Part shown: positions 49,471 to 57,701 of the stretch, piece by piece
Layout of the letters: each line of letters opens with the position of its first letter
How positions within the stretch are numbered: position 1 is the stretch's first letter
NCBI RefSeq assembly: GCF_029961765.1
Contig: NZ_CP124681.1
Location: 4,216,001 to 4,280,000, forward strand
Reading direction: 5' to 3'
Source of the DNA: Nocardioides sp. QY071
Lineage (GTDB): Bacteria; Actinomycetota; Actinomycetes; Propionibacteriales; Nocardioidaceae
DNA: 64,000 nt
Notes under the pieces: generated by a model
The model's input: only the letters and a program-made list of their open reading frames with translations
The model's database searches: none
What the model was told of the DNA's origin: nothing
Translations under genes and position numbers: made by a program

Positions 49471-51264
49471 CTACTGCCCCGGGTCGGGCGTGCCGCCGGG
49501 CGTCGGGGCCGGCGGCTTCTCACACCTCACCGTGTCGGCGGGCGTGTAGACCGTGTGGAACTTCTCGGTGTGGTCGACCGCGCTGTCGCCGTGCTTGTGG
49601 AAGATCCGGGTGACGTCGACCTGGAAGCCGGACCAGCCGGTGTTCGGCTCGCAGTCGGGCGTGGTCAGGGTGCGCACCTTCGGCGGGACCTGCGCATAGC
49701 GGTTCGACGTCTTCGAGTCGATGTCCCACTTCTTGGTGGACCACATCTGGACCGTGACCTTGCCCTGGCGCGACCAGGTGCTGGGGACGACCCAGGCGTG
49801 GATGAGCACGCCGTACTCGGTGTCGTTCTGGAAGCGCAGGTCGACCGTCGGCCAGGCGACGGTGGCCTCGCGGCCGACCGGGTAGCGGTCGATGTAGAAC
49901 GAGTGCGGCTTGTGCTGGATGTCCTTGAGGCCGGCGAAGAACATGGCGTTGAAGGTCGTCGTCGCCATCTGCGAGACGCCGCCGCCGAGGTCCTTCTTGA
50001 GGATGCCGTTGCTGATGATGTAGCCCTCGGTGAAGCCGTTCTCGGCGGTGCGCTCGCCGACGATGCCGTTGAGTGAGAACTCCTCGCCGGGCTTGAGGAG
50101 GGTGCCGTCGATGAGCTCGGCGGCACGACCGATGTTGATGTTGCGGTAGTCGGCGTGCGGGTAGTACGTCGAGAACTCGGAGACCTTGTCGACGATCTTG
50201 AGGTTCTCGGCGTCCTTGGTCGTGAAGGCGGCGTCGGTGACCTGCGCGGTGACCGGGCCGCTGCGGGAGCCCTCGGGCGCGGTGAGCAGGCCGAGGAAGA
50301 CCTGCGCGGCCTCGCCGGAGTCGAAGGTGACGCCGGGCTTGGCCGGGACGATCTTCGGCTTGCCCTTCTTCGAGATCTTCACGGTGGCGTCGACCGGGGC
50401 GCCGTTGGACGTCGCGCCCTTGACCAGCTCGGTCAGCGCGGCGTCGTCGACGACGGGGACGAGCTTGCCGTTCTCGGGCTTCATGGAGAGCACGCCGGCG
50501 AACTTGGCCGGGGTCAGCTTCACGTCGTTCTCGCCGAACTGGAGCGTCACGGCGTTGGCCATCGCCGGGTTGGCGAAGGAGTCGAGCGCCTCGGCGACGT
50601 CGGCGGCGTCGATCTCGGGTTGGGCGGGCGCGACCTCGAGCTCCACCGACTTCTCGCCGGCCAGGAAGGCGTCGGTGATGGCGGTGCGGGCCTGGTCGCG
50701 GTCGACGGCCTGGCCGGCCTGCGGCTGCGTGGACTGCACGCCCTCGGCGGAGAAGGTGACCGTGCCGTCCTCGGGCGGCGTGCCGAGCCCCTCGGAGAGC
50801 TCGCTCAGCTTGTCGTCGAGCAGGTCCTCGTCGACGTCGACCACGGCATCGACCTTGCCGCCGCCGGTGAAGTAGTCCCACTGGCGCGCCGGGCTCCAGG
50901 AGTCGCCGGCGCCGGCCGCGTCGACGGACGCGGCGTAGTCGATGGCCAGCCCGATGTCGCCGGGCTGCACCTTCGCGTCGTTGACCTTGCCGGTCGCGCC
51001 CTGGTGCCCGACGCTCACCGTGATCGGCGTGTCGGCACGCGAGCCGAAGGTCCTCTCGAGCTTGTCGATGGCCGCGGAGCGCGTCAGGCCGCCGACCTCG
51101 ACCCCGGAGATGGTCGTGCCGCTCGGGACCTTGTCACCCGCGACGGCGTGCGCGGCGGCGTACCCGCCACCCGCGAGCAGGACGAGCAGCACGATGACGA
51201 CGACGACGATCCTGCCGCCGGGGCGCTCGGCCTTGCCGTCGGTGTCGGACTCCCAGAAGGTCAC
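49471..51264 (-). CDS. VanW family peptidoglycan-binding membrane protein
   Basis: 597 residues. A single N-terminal membrane helix (IVVVVIVLLVLLAGGGYAAAHAVAG, ~19-43) leads to an outside region containing duplicated peptidoglycan-binding-4-type domains (ISGVEVGGLTRSAAIDKLERTFG) and a VanW domain (NINIGRAAELIDGTLLKPGEEFSLNGIVGERTAENGF, GGGVSQMATTTFNAMFFAGL). A Pro-rich tail ends the protein. VanW's biochemical role is unknown; cell-wall association is likely. GTG start with TAGGAT six bases upstream. Confidence 0.9.
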   Translation of the reverse strand: MTFWESDTDGKAERPGGRIVVVVIVLLVLLAGGGYAAAHAVAGDKVPSGTTISGVEVGGLTRSAAIDKLERTFGSRADTPITVSVGHQGATGKVNDAKVQPGDIGLAIDYAASVDAAGAGDSWSPARQWDYFTGGGKVDAVVDVDEDLLDDKLSELSEGLGTPPEDGTVTFSAEGVQSTQPQAGQAVDRDQARTAITDAFLAGEKSVELEVAPAQPEIDAADVAEALDSFANPAMANAVTLQFGENDVKLTPAKFAGVLSMKPENGKLVPVVDDAALTELVKGATSNGAPVDATVKISKKGKPKIVPAKPGVTFDSGEAAQVFLGLLTAPEGSRSGPVTAQVTDAAFTTKDAENLKIVDKVSEFSTYYPHADYRNINIGRAAELIDGTLLKPGEEFSLNGIVGERTAENGFTEGYIISNGILKKDLGGGVSQMATTTFNAMFFAGLKDIQHKPHSFYIDRYPVGREATVAWPTVDLRFQNDTEYGVLIHAWVVPSTWSRQGKVTVQMWSTKKWDIDSKTSNRYAQVPPKVRTLTTPDCEPNTGWSGFQVDVTRIFHKHGDSAVDHTEKFHTVYTPADTVRCEKPPAPTPGGTPDPGQ

Positions 51265-51270
51265 CGCGAC

Positions 51271-51276
51271 ATCCTA
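51271..51276 (-). promoter_or_regulatory. -10 box for a leaderless vanW-like transcript
   Basis: TAGGAT on the minus strand, six bases before the GTG at 51264. Confidence 0.4.
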
Positions 51277-51288
51277 AGGAGGCCTTGC

Positions 51289-51627
51289 TCACCCTTCCGC
51301 ATTGCCGCGCGGCGCACCACGCGGGACCAGGCCCACGAAGCCCGCCCCGAGGACCGCTGCACCGGTCGCGAGAAGCAGGTAGCCGGACGCGTCACTGGCG
51401 ATCAGGTAGTCGCCTTCGGGTCGCGGCACGCTCGCCACGCCGAGCGCCGCGGTCCAGCCGAGGGCGAACGGCAGCCGGCGCCACCAGCCGCCGGGCAGGG
51501 CGACCAGGCTCGCCGCGGTCGCGGCGATGCCGAGCCCGAGGCCCCAGCCGTAGCCGTGCAGCGCGACGGCGCCGAGTCCGACCGCCGCGCCGAGGACGAG
51601 GCAGCCGAGCGCGACCAGGACGCGCAC
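51289..51627 (-). CDS. DUF6113-like small membrane protein
   Basis: 112 residues. Four hydrophobic segments are visible (VLVALGCLVLGAAVGLGAVALHG; LGLGIAATAASLVALPGG; LPFALGWTAALGVA; LLLATGAAVLGAGFVGLV). A gene of this kind follows mshB in many actinobacteria (DUF6113 family). It starts 4 bases after the mshB stop at a GTG, so the pair is an operon. Confidence 0.65.
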   Translation of the reverse strand: MRVLVALGCLVLGAAVGLGAVALHGYGWGLGLGIAATAASLVALPGGWWRRLPFALGWTAALGVASVPRPEGDYLIASDASGYLLLATGAAVLGAGFVGLVPRGAPRGNAEG

Positions 51628-51631
51628 GCGG

Positions 51632-52555
51632 CTACTCGGAGATGCCGGCGAACAGATCGGTCTCCCAGCCGGTCTCGGCGTCGAGCGGCCCGGGGGTGCC
51701 CTGCACCAGCCGGAACTGCTCGCGACCGAACGCCTGCGCGCCGACGTTGTTGGAGAGCGCGAAGAACGGTCCGTCGGTCGTGATCTGGGTGGCGTGGGCA
51801 CGCAGCGCGTCGAGCTTCTGCTCGACGTGGTCGCCGGCGTCGACCTCGCAGGTGATGTCCTCGTCGGGGCGGAACATCGGCGGCAGGTCGCCGTCGGGGT
51901 CCATCCCCTCGAAGGTCGTGGTGTCGCCGGCCTCGCGCAGGCGGCGCAGGCCCTCGCGGATCCGGCTCTCCGAGATCGCACCCCAGTAGATCTTGGTGAT
52001 CGCCCAGGCCTCCCCCAGGTCGCGGCGGTACGACGGCGCCGCGGCCAGCTGGGCGGCGTACATCGCGACCCGGTGGGCCTGGATGTGGTCGGGATGGCCG
52101 TAGCCGCCGAACTCGTCGTAGGTCACCAGCACCTGGGGGCGCACCTCGCGGATGACCGCGACCAGGTGGGTGGCGGCCTCGGTGAGGTCGGCGTGCCAGA
52201 ACGCGTTCGCGTGGATGTCATCCGCCGCGACGGCGTGGCCGTCCTCGTGCCACTTCATGCCGGAGTCGCGGTAGGTGCCGAACCCGCCGAGGAAGCGGTG
52301 GTCGGTGACACCGAGCGCCTTCATCGCGGCGTCCAGCTCGCCGCGGCGGTGCTCGCCGAGGCCGTCCTCCTTGTCGGCAGCGAGGTGCTCGAGCTCGGGG
52401 ACCAGGATCTCCCCCATCTCGCCCGCGGTGCAGGTGACCAGCGTGACGCCGCGGCCCTCCGCGACGTACTTCGCCATGGTGGCGCCCTGGCCGATCGACT
52501 CGTCGTCGGGGTGGGCGTGCACGAGGAGCAGCCGGTGGGCGGCAGTTGCGATCAT
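51632..52555 (-). CDS. mshB: MshB, GlcNAc-Ins deacetylase (mycothiol biosynthesis)
   Basis: 307 residues. The PIG-L metal motif HAHPDDES is at the N-terminus, with VTCTAGEMGEI, FLGGFGTYRDSGM, TYDEFGGYGHPDHI, and HATQITTDGPFFAL. These follow MshB rather than Mca. It deacetylates 1-O-(2-acetamido-glucosyl)-inositol on the route to mycothiol, the actinobacterial thiol. Together with Mca it indicates a mycothiol producer. The leaderless-type ATG has TACGCT seven bases upstream. Confidence 0.9.
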   Translation of the reverse strand: MIATAAHRLLLVHAHPDDESIGQGATMAKYVAEGRGVTLVTCTAGEMGEILVPELEHLAADKEDGLGEHRRGELDAAMKALGVTDHRFLGGFGTYRDSGMKWHEDGHAVAADDIHANAFWHADLTEAATHLVAVIREVRPQVLVTYDEFGGYGHPDHIQAHRVAMYAAQLAAAPSYRRDLGEAWAITKIYWGAISESRIREGLRRLREAGDTTTFEGMDPDGDLPPMFRPDEDITCEVDAGDHVEQKLDALRAHATQITTDGPFFALSNNVGAQAFGREQFRLVQGTPGPLDAETGWETDLFAGISE

Positions 52556-52562
52556 GAGGACG

Positions 52563-52568
52563 AGCGTA
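52563..52568 (-). promoter_or_regulatory. -10 box for a leaderless mshB transcript
   Basis: TACGCT on the minus strand, seven bases before the ATG at 52555. Confidence 0.4.
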
Positions 52569-52580
52569 ATGATGGGGCCC

Positions 52581-53564
52581 ATGCGGAACCCCCGGCGCCT
52601 CGCTCTCCTCGCCGTCGGTGCGGCCCTCGCCGGCACCTCGCTGTCCGGCTGCGCCCTGCTCGACGGGAGCTCGCGGCTCGAGGAGGCGCTGGAGTACCTC
52701 CCCGCCGACGCCACCACCGTCTCCTTCGTCGACCGCGCTGCGATCGCCGACCGGGTCGGCGACGGGTCGCCGGAGACGGCGTACGGCACCGAGCTGTCGC
52801 GCTGGTCCGCGGTCATGGACGACGCCGCCTTCGACGACTCCGACATCGAGTGGGAGGGCGTCGCGAACGGCGAGGGGGTCGGCCGGGTGTGGAAGATGTC
52901 CGAGGACCTCGACTTCGACGCCGTCGCGGCCGACCTCGAGGACGCCGGGTTCGAGCGGTCCGGGTCCTCCGAACGCCCGGTGTTCGAGGCCGACCTCGCC
53001 GACGCCGACGCGACCGGCCTGATCGGGGGCCGCTATCCGGCGGCCCCGCTGCTGACGCTCGCGCTCGTCCCCGACGAGGAGCTGATCGTCTCGGGCTCCG
53101 ACGTCCCGGCGTTGCTGGACGTCGTCACCGACGACGCCGACTCGCTCGCCGACGCCGGCAGCTTCGGCGACCTGGTCGACACCGCCGACGACCAGGATGC
53201 GCTGGAGTACGCCGCCTTGACCGTCGAGCCGTCGTGCGGCGGGCCCGGGCGGCTCAGTCCCGAGCAGGCCGCCCAGCAGTACGAGGGCCTGCTCCGTCCC
53301 GACGCCGGCATGGCGCTGTTCGCCACCGGCGGCCAGCTCTTCGGCGTCCGGCTGTTCGCGGACGAGAAGGACGCGACGGCGGATGCCGAGGGCCTGACGT
53401 CCTACCTCGACGAGGAGGCCGACGCCACCGGCTTCGACGCCGACCTCGACGTGGCTCGCGACGGTCGGGCGGTGCTGGCCACGGCCGGTCCCGAAGCCCG
53501 GCAGGTCATGGCGCAGGCGTGGTTGCGGGCGGACGGCCCGTTCGCCTGCCCGCTGGGGAAGTAG
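52581..53564 (+). CDS. Lipoprotein of unknown function
   Basis: 327 residues. Basic N-terminus and lipobox LSGC at ~21-24 (LAGTSLSGCALLDG). The mature protein is acidic, with repeated Asp-rich strands (DADATGLIGGRYPAAPLLTLALVPDEELIVSGSD). The DUF3352-like pattern of repeating alpha/beta units is suggestive but I do not name it. Divergent from mshB with 25 bases between starts. An ATG at 52572 is an alternative. Confidence 0.65.
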   Translation: MRNPRRLALLAVGAALAGTSLSGCALLDGSSRLEEALEYLPADATTVSFVDRAAIADRVGDGSPETAYGTELSRWSAVMDDAAFDDSDIEWEGVANGEGVGRVWKMSEDLDFDAVAADLEDAGFERSGSSERPVFEADLADADATGLIGGRYPAAPLLTLALVPDEELIVSGSDVPALLDVVTDDADSLADAGSFGDLVDTADDQDALEYAALTVEPSCGGPGRLSPEQAAQQYEGLLRPDAGMALFATGGQLFGVRLFADEKDATADAEGLTSYLDEEADATGFDADLDVARDGRAVLATAGPEARQVMAQAWLRADGPFACPLGK

Positions 53565-53567
53565 CGC

Positions 53568-53864
53568 CTACTCCGGGCGCTTGATCCGCTTCGGCGCGTC
53601 CGGGAGCGGCAGGACGAACCCCGCCTTGGTGGGCGGCTCCACCGGGCCCGGGTCCTCGTCGTCGTGGTCCAGCCAGCCGTCGTAGGTCTCCACCAGCATC
53701 TCGAGCTGGATCTCCGGAGCGTCGGTCACGACGGCCCACGGGTGGTCCTCGTCGTCGTCCTCGCCGGCGAGACGCTCGCGGACGACCTCGGCGGCGAAGC
53801 CGCCACGGACCAGCACCAGAGCGGCCGCCCGGGCGTCGTCCTCGTCGAAGAAGATTCCGCGCAT
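53568..53864 (-). CDS. Small acidic protein of unknown function
   Basis: 98 residues. Strand-helix start (MRGIFFDEDDARAAALVLVRGGFAAEVVRERLAG) followed by an acidic segment and a proline-rich tail (GPVEPPTKAGFVLPLPDAPKRIKRPE). No family recognised. The ATG has GGAGG 8 bases upstream, so expression is likely. Convergent with the lipoprotein gene (3 bases between). Confidence 0.6.
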   Translation of the reverse strand: MRGIFFDEDDARAAALVLVRGGFAAEVVRERLAGEDDDEDHPWAVVTDAPEIQLEMLVETYDGWLDHDDEDPGPVEPPTKAGFVLPLPDAPKRIKRPE

Positions 53865-53937
53865 GCGCTCATCCTCCCAGACCCGGACACGCCGGTGCCC
53901 CCGCGACCGATGGTTCGCGGGGTTCGGGGCGGGGTGG

Positions 53938-55248
53938 CTACTGGTCGGGTGGGCTGGGGTCGCTGGTGTCGCTGGTGTCGTGGAGGGGGTGTGTGCCGCG
54001 GTGGTCGACGCGGAACCGGAACCCGCTGGGGCTGGTCCACACATAGGTCGCCGGCATCGGGGTCTCGTAGCGCCACAGTGAGTGGGTCTTCGCGCGGTGA
54101 TGGCGCCGACACAGCGGGACTTCGTTGCACGGACAGGTCGGACCACCCTGGCCGTGGGGGCGGGCGTGGTCGATGTCGCAGCGTTGCGCGAGTCGGGTGC
54201 AGTGGGGGAACCGACAGGTGGGATCGCGGAGGATCACGCGGGTCCTGTGGCGGTCGGGGATCTCGTAGGCCGTGACGGGGACGTGGTCGGCCAGGTCGAT
54301 GACCGGCCGCTCGATGATCGTGGTGCCCTTCGACCGCAGCCATTCGCGGATCTGCGCGGTGGCGATGGGGCAACGTCCTTCGTCCCACCGGCCGACCGGG
54401 TTCTGCCCGGTCAGGGTGGTGTCAGTGACGTGCACGTTCAGGATCACCTTGCGGCCCGGGACAGTCGCGACGACCTCGCCGGTGTCGGCGTCGGGGAGCA
54501 ACAGGTCCAGTGCGAGGTCGTGGCGGGCGAGCTCCGCGGCAGCCTTGGCGCGGCGCACGTCGAGGGTCGAGTCGTCACCGAGCCGACCCAGGACCTCGGC
54601 TCGTCGGGACACAGCCAGGTCGAGGTCGTGACCGTCGGCGGCGTCCAGGAGTCCGTCGAGGTGGACCAGCCCGTGCTCGTCGACCTCGCTGATGTCGAAA
54701 TGCCGCTGGTCGGCGGCCGCCTTCCGGTCGGCCTCGGCGCGTTCGGGGTCGAACCGCAGCACTGCTTCGGTGACGAGGCGTTCGAGCTGGGCCCAGCCGA
54801 CCCCGGAGGCGTTGAACAGCTGCCGGTCCACGAACGCAGCCGCATCGGCCGAGAGGCCGTGGGTGAGGTCGGCGATCCGTTCGGCCCGCCACGGCGCGAG
54901 CTTCCCGGCAACGACAGCGGCGTAGACGTTCGGCAGCCGCCACGCGCACTCGATCACCCGCCCGACATACGCCCTGCCGCCGTCAGGGGACCTGCCGAGG
55001 ACAGCGACCAGCTCCATCAACGCGAACTCCGACACCAACGGGGCACCGGGCCCCGCGATCGGGACGCCGGTGTCGAGGTAGCCCTCGGTGATCGTCGCGG
55101 CCCCTTCGGGGCCGGTCACGACGTGGTCGCTGGCCCATTCCACGATCGCGGTCCATTCGCGGACCAGGGAGGCCTGGCGTCCTTCGACCTCGGCGCGCAG
55201 CCCGGACAGCAGGGCTGCTGTCGTGCGGGGCTGGGTTCCGAGATCCAT
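53938..55248 (-). CDS. DUF222/HNH endonuclease domain protein (13E12-type)
   Basis: 436 residues. A DUF222 region (~1-310) is followed by a C-terminal HNH nuclease motif: CRFPHCTRLAQRCDIDHARPHGQGG, then CNEVPLCRRHHRAKTH (zinc-like cysteines, the DH and HH residues). DUF222-HNH proteins are a large, repeated family in actinobacteria (the REP13E12 type of M. tuberculosis). They are thought to be mobile or selfish, and their role is unclear. The tandem repeat array lies directly upstream of its 5' end. The frame is complete and all HNH residues are present. Confidence 0.9.
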   Translation of the reverse strand: MDLGTQPRTTAALLSGLRAEVEGRQASLVREWTAIVEWASDHVVTGPEGAATITEGYLDTGVPIAGPGAPLVSEFALMELVAVLGRSPDGGRAYVGRVIECAWRLPNVYAAVVAGKLAPWRAERIADLTHGLSADAAAFVDRQLFNASGVGWAQLERLVTEAVLRFDPERAEADRKAAADQRHFDISEVDEHGLVHLDGLLDAADGHDLDLAVSRRAEVLGRLGDDSTLDVRRAKAAAELARHDLALDLLLPDADTGEVVATVPGRKVILNVHVTDTTLTGQNPVGRWDEGRCPIATAQIREWLRSKGTTIIERPVIDLADHVPVTAYEIPDRHRTRVILRDPTCRFPHCTRLAQRCDIDHARPHGQGGPTCPCNEVPLCRRHHRAKTHSLWRYETPMPATYVWTSPSGFRFRVDHRGTHPLHDTSDTSDPSPPDQ

Positions 55249-55369
55249 GACTGGATTCTCCCACCCACCTCCGACACAATCACGCGTCGGAAACCCGCCT
55301 GTGGACAGGGGAAACTCGATCCGTGGGGTGTGGAGAACCGACGTCTCCAGCTGCCACTGAAGTGGCGTC
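55249..55369. other. Leader region of the DUF222/HNH gene
   Basis: 121 bases between the HNH start and the first tandem repeat. It holds the probable promoter of the gene, but I see no clear -10/-35 or ribosome site. Confidence 0.4.
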
Positions 55370-56504
55370 GCGGACCGTAGCCCGACCGCCAGACCCCGCC
55401 ACCTCGACGCCTTCCTCGTCGCTGCCCTTTCGGAACGCAACGACCTACGGAGCCGAAGCCCGAGCACAGTTCCGGCAGCACGGTCAGAGGTCTCGAGACG
55501 GTCGCTGCGCGACCTCCTCGACCACCGGGGCATGCGGACCGTAGCCCGACCGCCGAACCCAGCCACCTCGACGCCTTCCTCGCCAGCGCCTCTCAGAACG
55601 CAACCACTACGCAGCCGAAGCCCGAGCAGAGTTCCGGCAGCATGGCCAGAGGTCTCGTGACGGTCGCTGCGCGACCTCCTCGACCACCGGGGGATGCGGA
55701 CCGCAGCCCGACCGCCGAACCCGGGCCACCTCCCGACTCCCTCGTCGCTGCCCTTTCGGAACGAGACCGGCTACGGAGCCGAAGCCCGCGGACAGTTCCG
55801 GCAGCACGGCCAGAGGTCTCGAGACGGTCGCTGCGCGACCTCCTCGACCACCGGGGACGCTGCGCGACCTCCTCGACCACCGGGGACGCTGCGCGACCTC
55901 CTCGACCACCGGGGGATGCGGACCGCAGCCCGACCGCCGAACCCGGGCCACCTCGACGCCTTCCTCGTCGCTGCCCATTCGGAACGAGACCGGCTACGGA
56001 GCCGAAGCCCGCGGACAGTTCCGGCAGCACGGTCAGGGGTCTCGTGACGGTCGCTGCGCGACCTCCTCGACCACCGGGGTCGCTGCGCGACCTCCTCGAC
56101 CACCGGGGGATGCGGACCGTAGCCCGACCGCCGGACCCAGCCACCTCGACGCCTTCCTCGTCGCTGCCCATTCGGAACGAAACCGGCTACGGAGCCGAAG
56201 CCCGCGGACAGTTCCGGCAGCACGGTCAGGGGTCTCGTGACGGTCGCTGCGCGACCTCCTCGACCACCGGGCACGCTGACCGTAGCCCGACCGCCAGACC
56301 CAGCCACCTCGACGCCTTCCTCGTCGCCGCCCTTTCGGAACGAAACCGGCTACGGAGCCGAAGCCCGCGCAGAGTTCCGGCAGCACGGTCAGGGGTCTCG
56401 TGACGGTCGCTGCGCGACCTCCTCGACCACCGGGGACGCTGCGCGACCTCCTCGACCACCGGGAGGGACCGCGCGACCTCCTCGACCACCCGGAACGCTG
56501 CGCC
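55370..56504. repeat. Tandem array of six ~162-bp units with 29-bp sub-repeats
   Basis: Six head-to-tail units start at 55370, 55534, 55696, 55918, 56112 and 56275. Lengths are 164, 162, 222, 194, 163 and about 230 bases. Each begins near GCGGACCGTAGCCCGACCGCC, runs through a conserved block (TACGGAGCCGAAGCCCG, TTCCGGCAGCACGGTCAG), and ends with GGTCTCG.GACGGTCGCTGCGCGACCTCCTCGACCACC. That end is a palindrome: GGTCGC-TGC-GCGACC flanked by TCGAG/CTCGA. Longer units result from repeated 29-bp tails: three copies at 55829-55915, two at 56052-56109, three at 56408-56494. Lengths are not multiples of three, so it is not coding. It fills a gene-free 1.3 kb. Confidence 0.9.
55829..55915. repeat. Triple 29-bp tail repeat (unit 3)
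   Basis: Three almost identical copies (55829, 55858, 55887) of a 29-base element beginning CGCTGCGCGACCTCCTCG and ending CCACCGGGGA. The same element is found singly in units 1, 2 and 5, in two copies in unit 4 and in three in unit 6. The pattern suggests slippage or recombination between the palindromic tails. Confidence 0.85.
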
Positions 56505-56527
56505 ACCGCGGACAACGAAGGCTCGGC

Positions 56528-56533
56528 TACCGT
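56528..56533 (+). promoter_or_regulatory. -10 box of a leaderless promoter downstream of the repeat array
   Basis: TACCGT, then seven bases to the GTG at 56541. It lies just past the last repeat, so the array adjoins the promoter. Confidence 0.4.
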
Positions 56534-56540
56534 GGCGGCC

Positions 56541-57581
56541 GTGTCCGGACTTCACCTGACCCGCACCGCCGAGAACAGCGACGAGATCGACGCGCTCGCC
56601 GCGGCGCTGAGCGCCGATGGCGGCGGCCGCGTGGGGATCGCGGCGATGGCGCCCGACCTGCCGTACCGGATGCGCCGGACCTTCGCTCCGCTCCCCCGGA
56701 TGCTCGGTCTCAAGGTGAGCAGCGCGTGGACCTGGGAGGCCGCGGACCGGCGGGACACGAACTGGTACCCGCAGGGCATCACCACCTCGGTGCACACCGG
56801 CTTCCGGGAGGCGCACGGGCACGACGTGCTGGTGACGTCGTGGTACGCCCGCAAGGCCGGTGGGTCGCGGATCAGCGTGGTCGACCTCGAGCGCCGCCGC
56901 TACGGCCACGTGCTGCTGGTGGTCCCCACTGTCGACGACGGCAAGGCAGGCTTCCGGCCGCTGAAGGTGCATGCCGGCGGCATCGTGTGGCACGGCGACT
57001 TCCTCCACGTCGCGGCGACCGGCGCGGGGATCCACAGCGCGCACGTGGCCGACGTGCTGCGGGTGCCGGCCGGGTCGTCGTACAACACCTTCGGGCACCG
57101 CTACGTGCTCCCCGTCCGGTTCACCCAGGAGAGCGGGCACGACGAGGGCGTGGAGCGGTTGCGCTACTCGTTCCTCACCCTCGACCGCAGCCACGACGAG
57201 CCGGCCCTCGTCGTCGGCGAGTACGGCTCGGCCGCGCAGACGCGGCGGGTGGCGCGGTTCGCGATCGACCCCGACAGCGGGCTGCCGCGGCACGAGGTCG
57301 ACGGCCGCTCGGTCCCCGAGGTCGACGACCGCGGCGTGCCGCGGATGCAGGGCGTGGCCGCGATCGACGGCACCTACTACGTGAGCCGGTCGCGCGGTCG
57401 GCGCAAGCCGGGATCGGTGTACGTCGGCCGGCCCGGTGCGTTCCGCGAGCACCGGTGGGCGACCCCGCCGGGTCCGGAGGACCTGGTCTGGTGGCCGGAG
57501 ACCGGCTGCCTGTGGTCGGTCAGCGAGCACCCGCGCAAGCGGTGGGTGTTCGGGATGCGCCGGGAGGATCTGCCGGCCTGA
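56541..57581 (+). CDS. Protein of unknown function, possible beta-propeller
   Basis: 346 residues, GTG start, no signal peptide visible. Repeated strand pairs with aromatics and Gly (WYPQGITTSVHTG, HDVLVTSWYARKAGGSRISVVDLERRRYGHVLLVVP, HAGGIVWHGDFLHVAATGAGIHSAHVADVLRVP, LRYSFLTLDRSHDEPALVVGEYG, VGRPGAFREHRW, LWSVSEHPRKRWVFGM) suggest a six- or seven-bladed beta-propeller. I cannot name a family with confidence; similar uncharacterised proteins occur in streptomycetes. GTG 56532 is a longer alternative. It is separated from the FN3 gene by 120 bases. Confidence 0.65.
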   Translation: MSGLHLTRTAENSDEIDALAAALSADGGGRVGIAAMAPDLPYRMRRTFAPLPRMLGLKVSSAWTWEAADRRDTNWYPQGITTSVHTGFREAHGHDVLVTSWYARKAGGSRISVVDLERRRYGHVLLVVPTVDDGKAGFRPLKVHAGGIVWHGDFLHVAATGAGIHSAHVADVLRVPAGSSYNTFGHRYVLPVRFTQESGHDEGVERLRYSFLTLDRSHDEPALVVGEYGSAAQTRRVARFAIDPDSGLPRHEVDGRSVPEVDDRGVPRMQGVAAIDGTYYVSRSRGRRKPGSVYVGRPGAFREHRWATPPGPEDLVWWPETGCLWSVSEHPRKRWVFGMRREDLPA

Positions 57582-57605
57582 CCGCGCGGCTCGGCAGGGC
57601 GCCCG

Positions 57606-57624
57606 AAACCTCATCCGAAGGTTT
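57606..57624. other. Short hairpin after the propeller-like gene
   Basis: AAACCT (57606-57611) pairs with AGGTTT (57619-57624) around a 7-base loop, followed by one more T. It is a weak candidate terminator between the propeller-like gene and the FN3-domain gene. The heptamer TCCGAAG is repeated in the same place (57614 and 57625). Confidence 0.25.
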
Positions 57625-57701
57625 TCCGAAGACCGGCCCGTCATCCTCCTCGCGAGGGTCGACGTCCAGGCGGCCCCGACGGGACGACCGGAGGTTTCGC
57701 C

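Noticed and set aside
55593..56403. Open frames crossing the tandem repeats, possible repeat proteins
   Set aside because: They are open in several frames on both strands, and the unit lengths are not multiples of three, so the frame changes from unit to unit. No start or ribosome site is consistent.
55370..56504. CRISPR array
   Set aside because: Units are 162-230 bases, repeats are continuous without unique spacers, and no cas genes are near.
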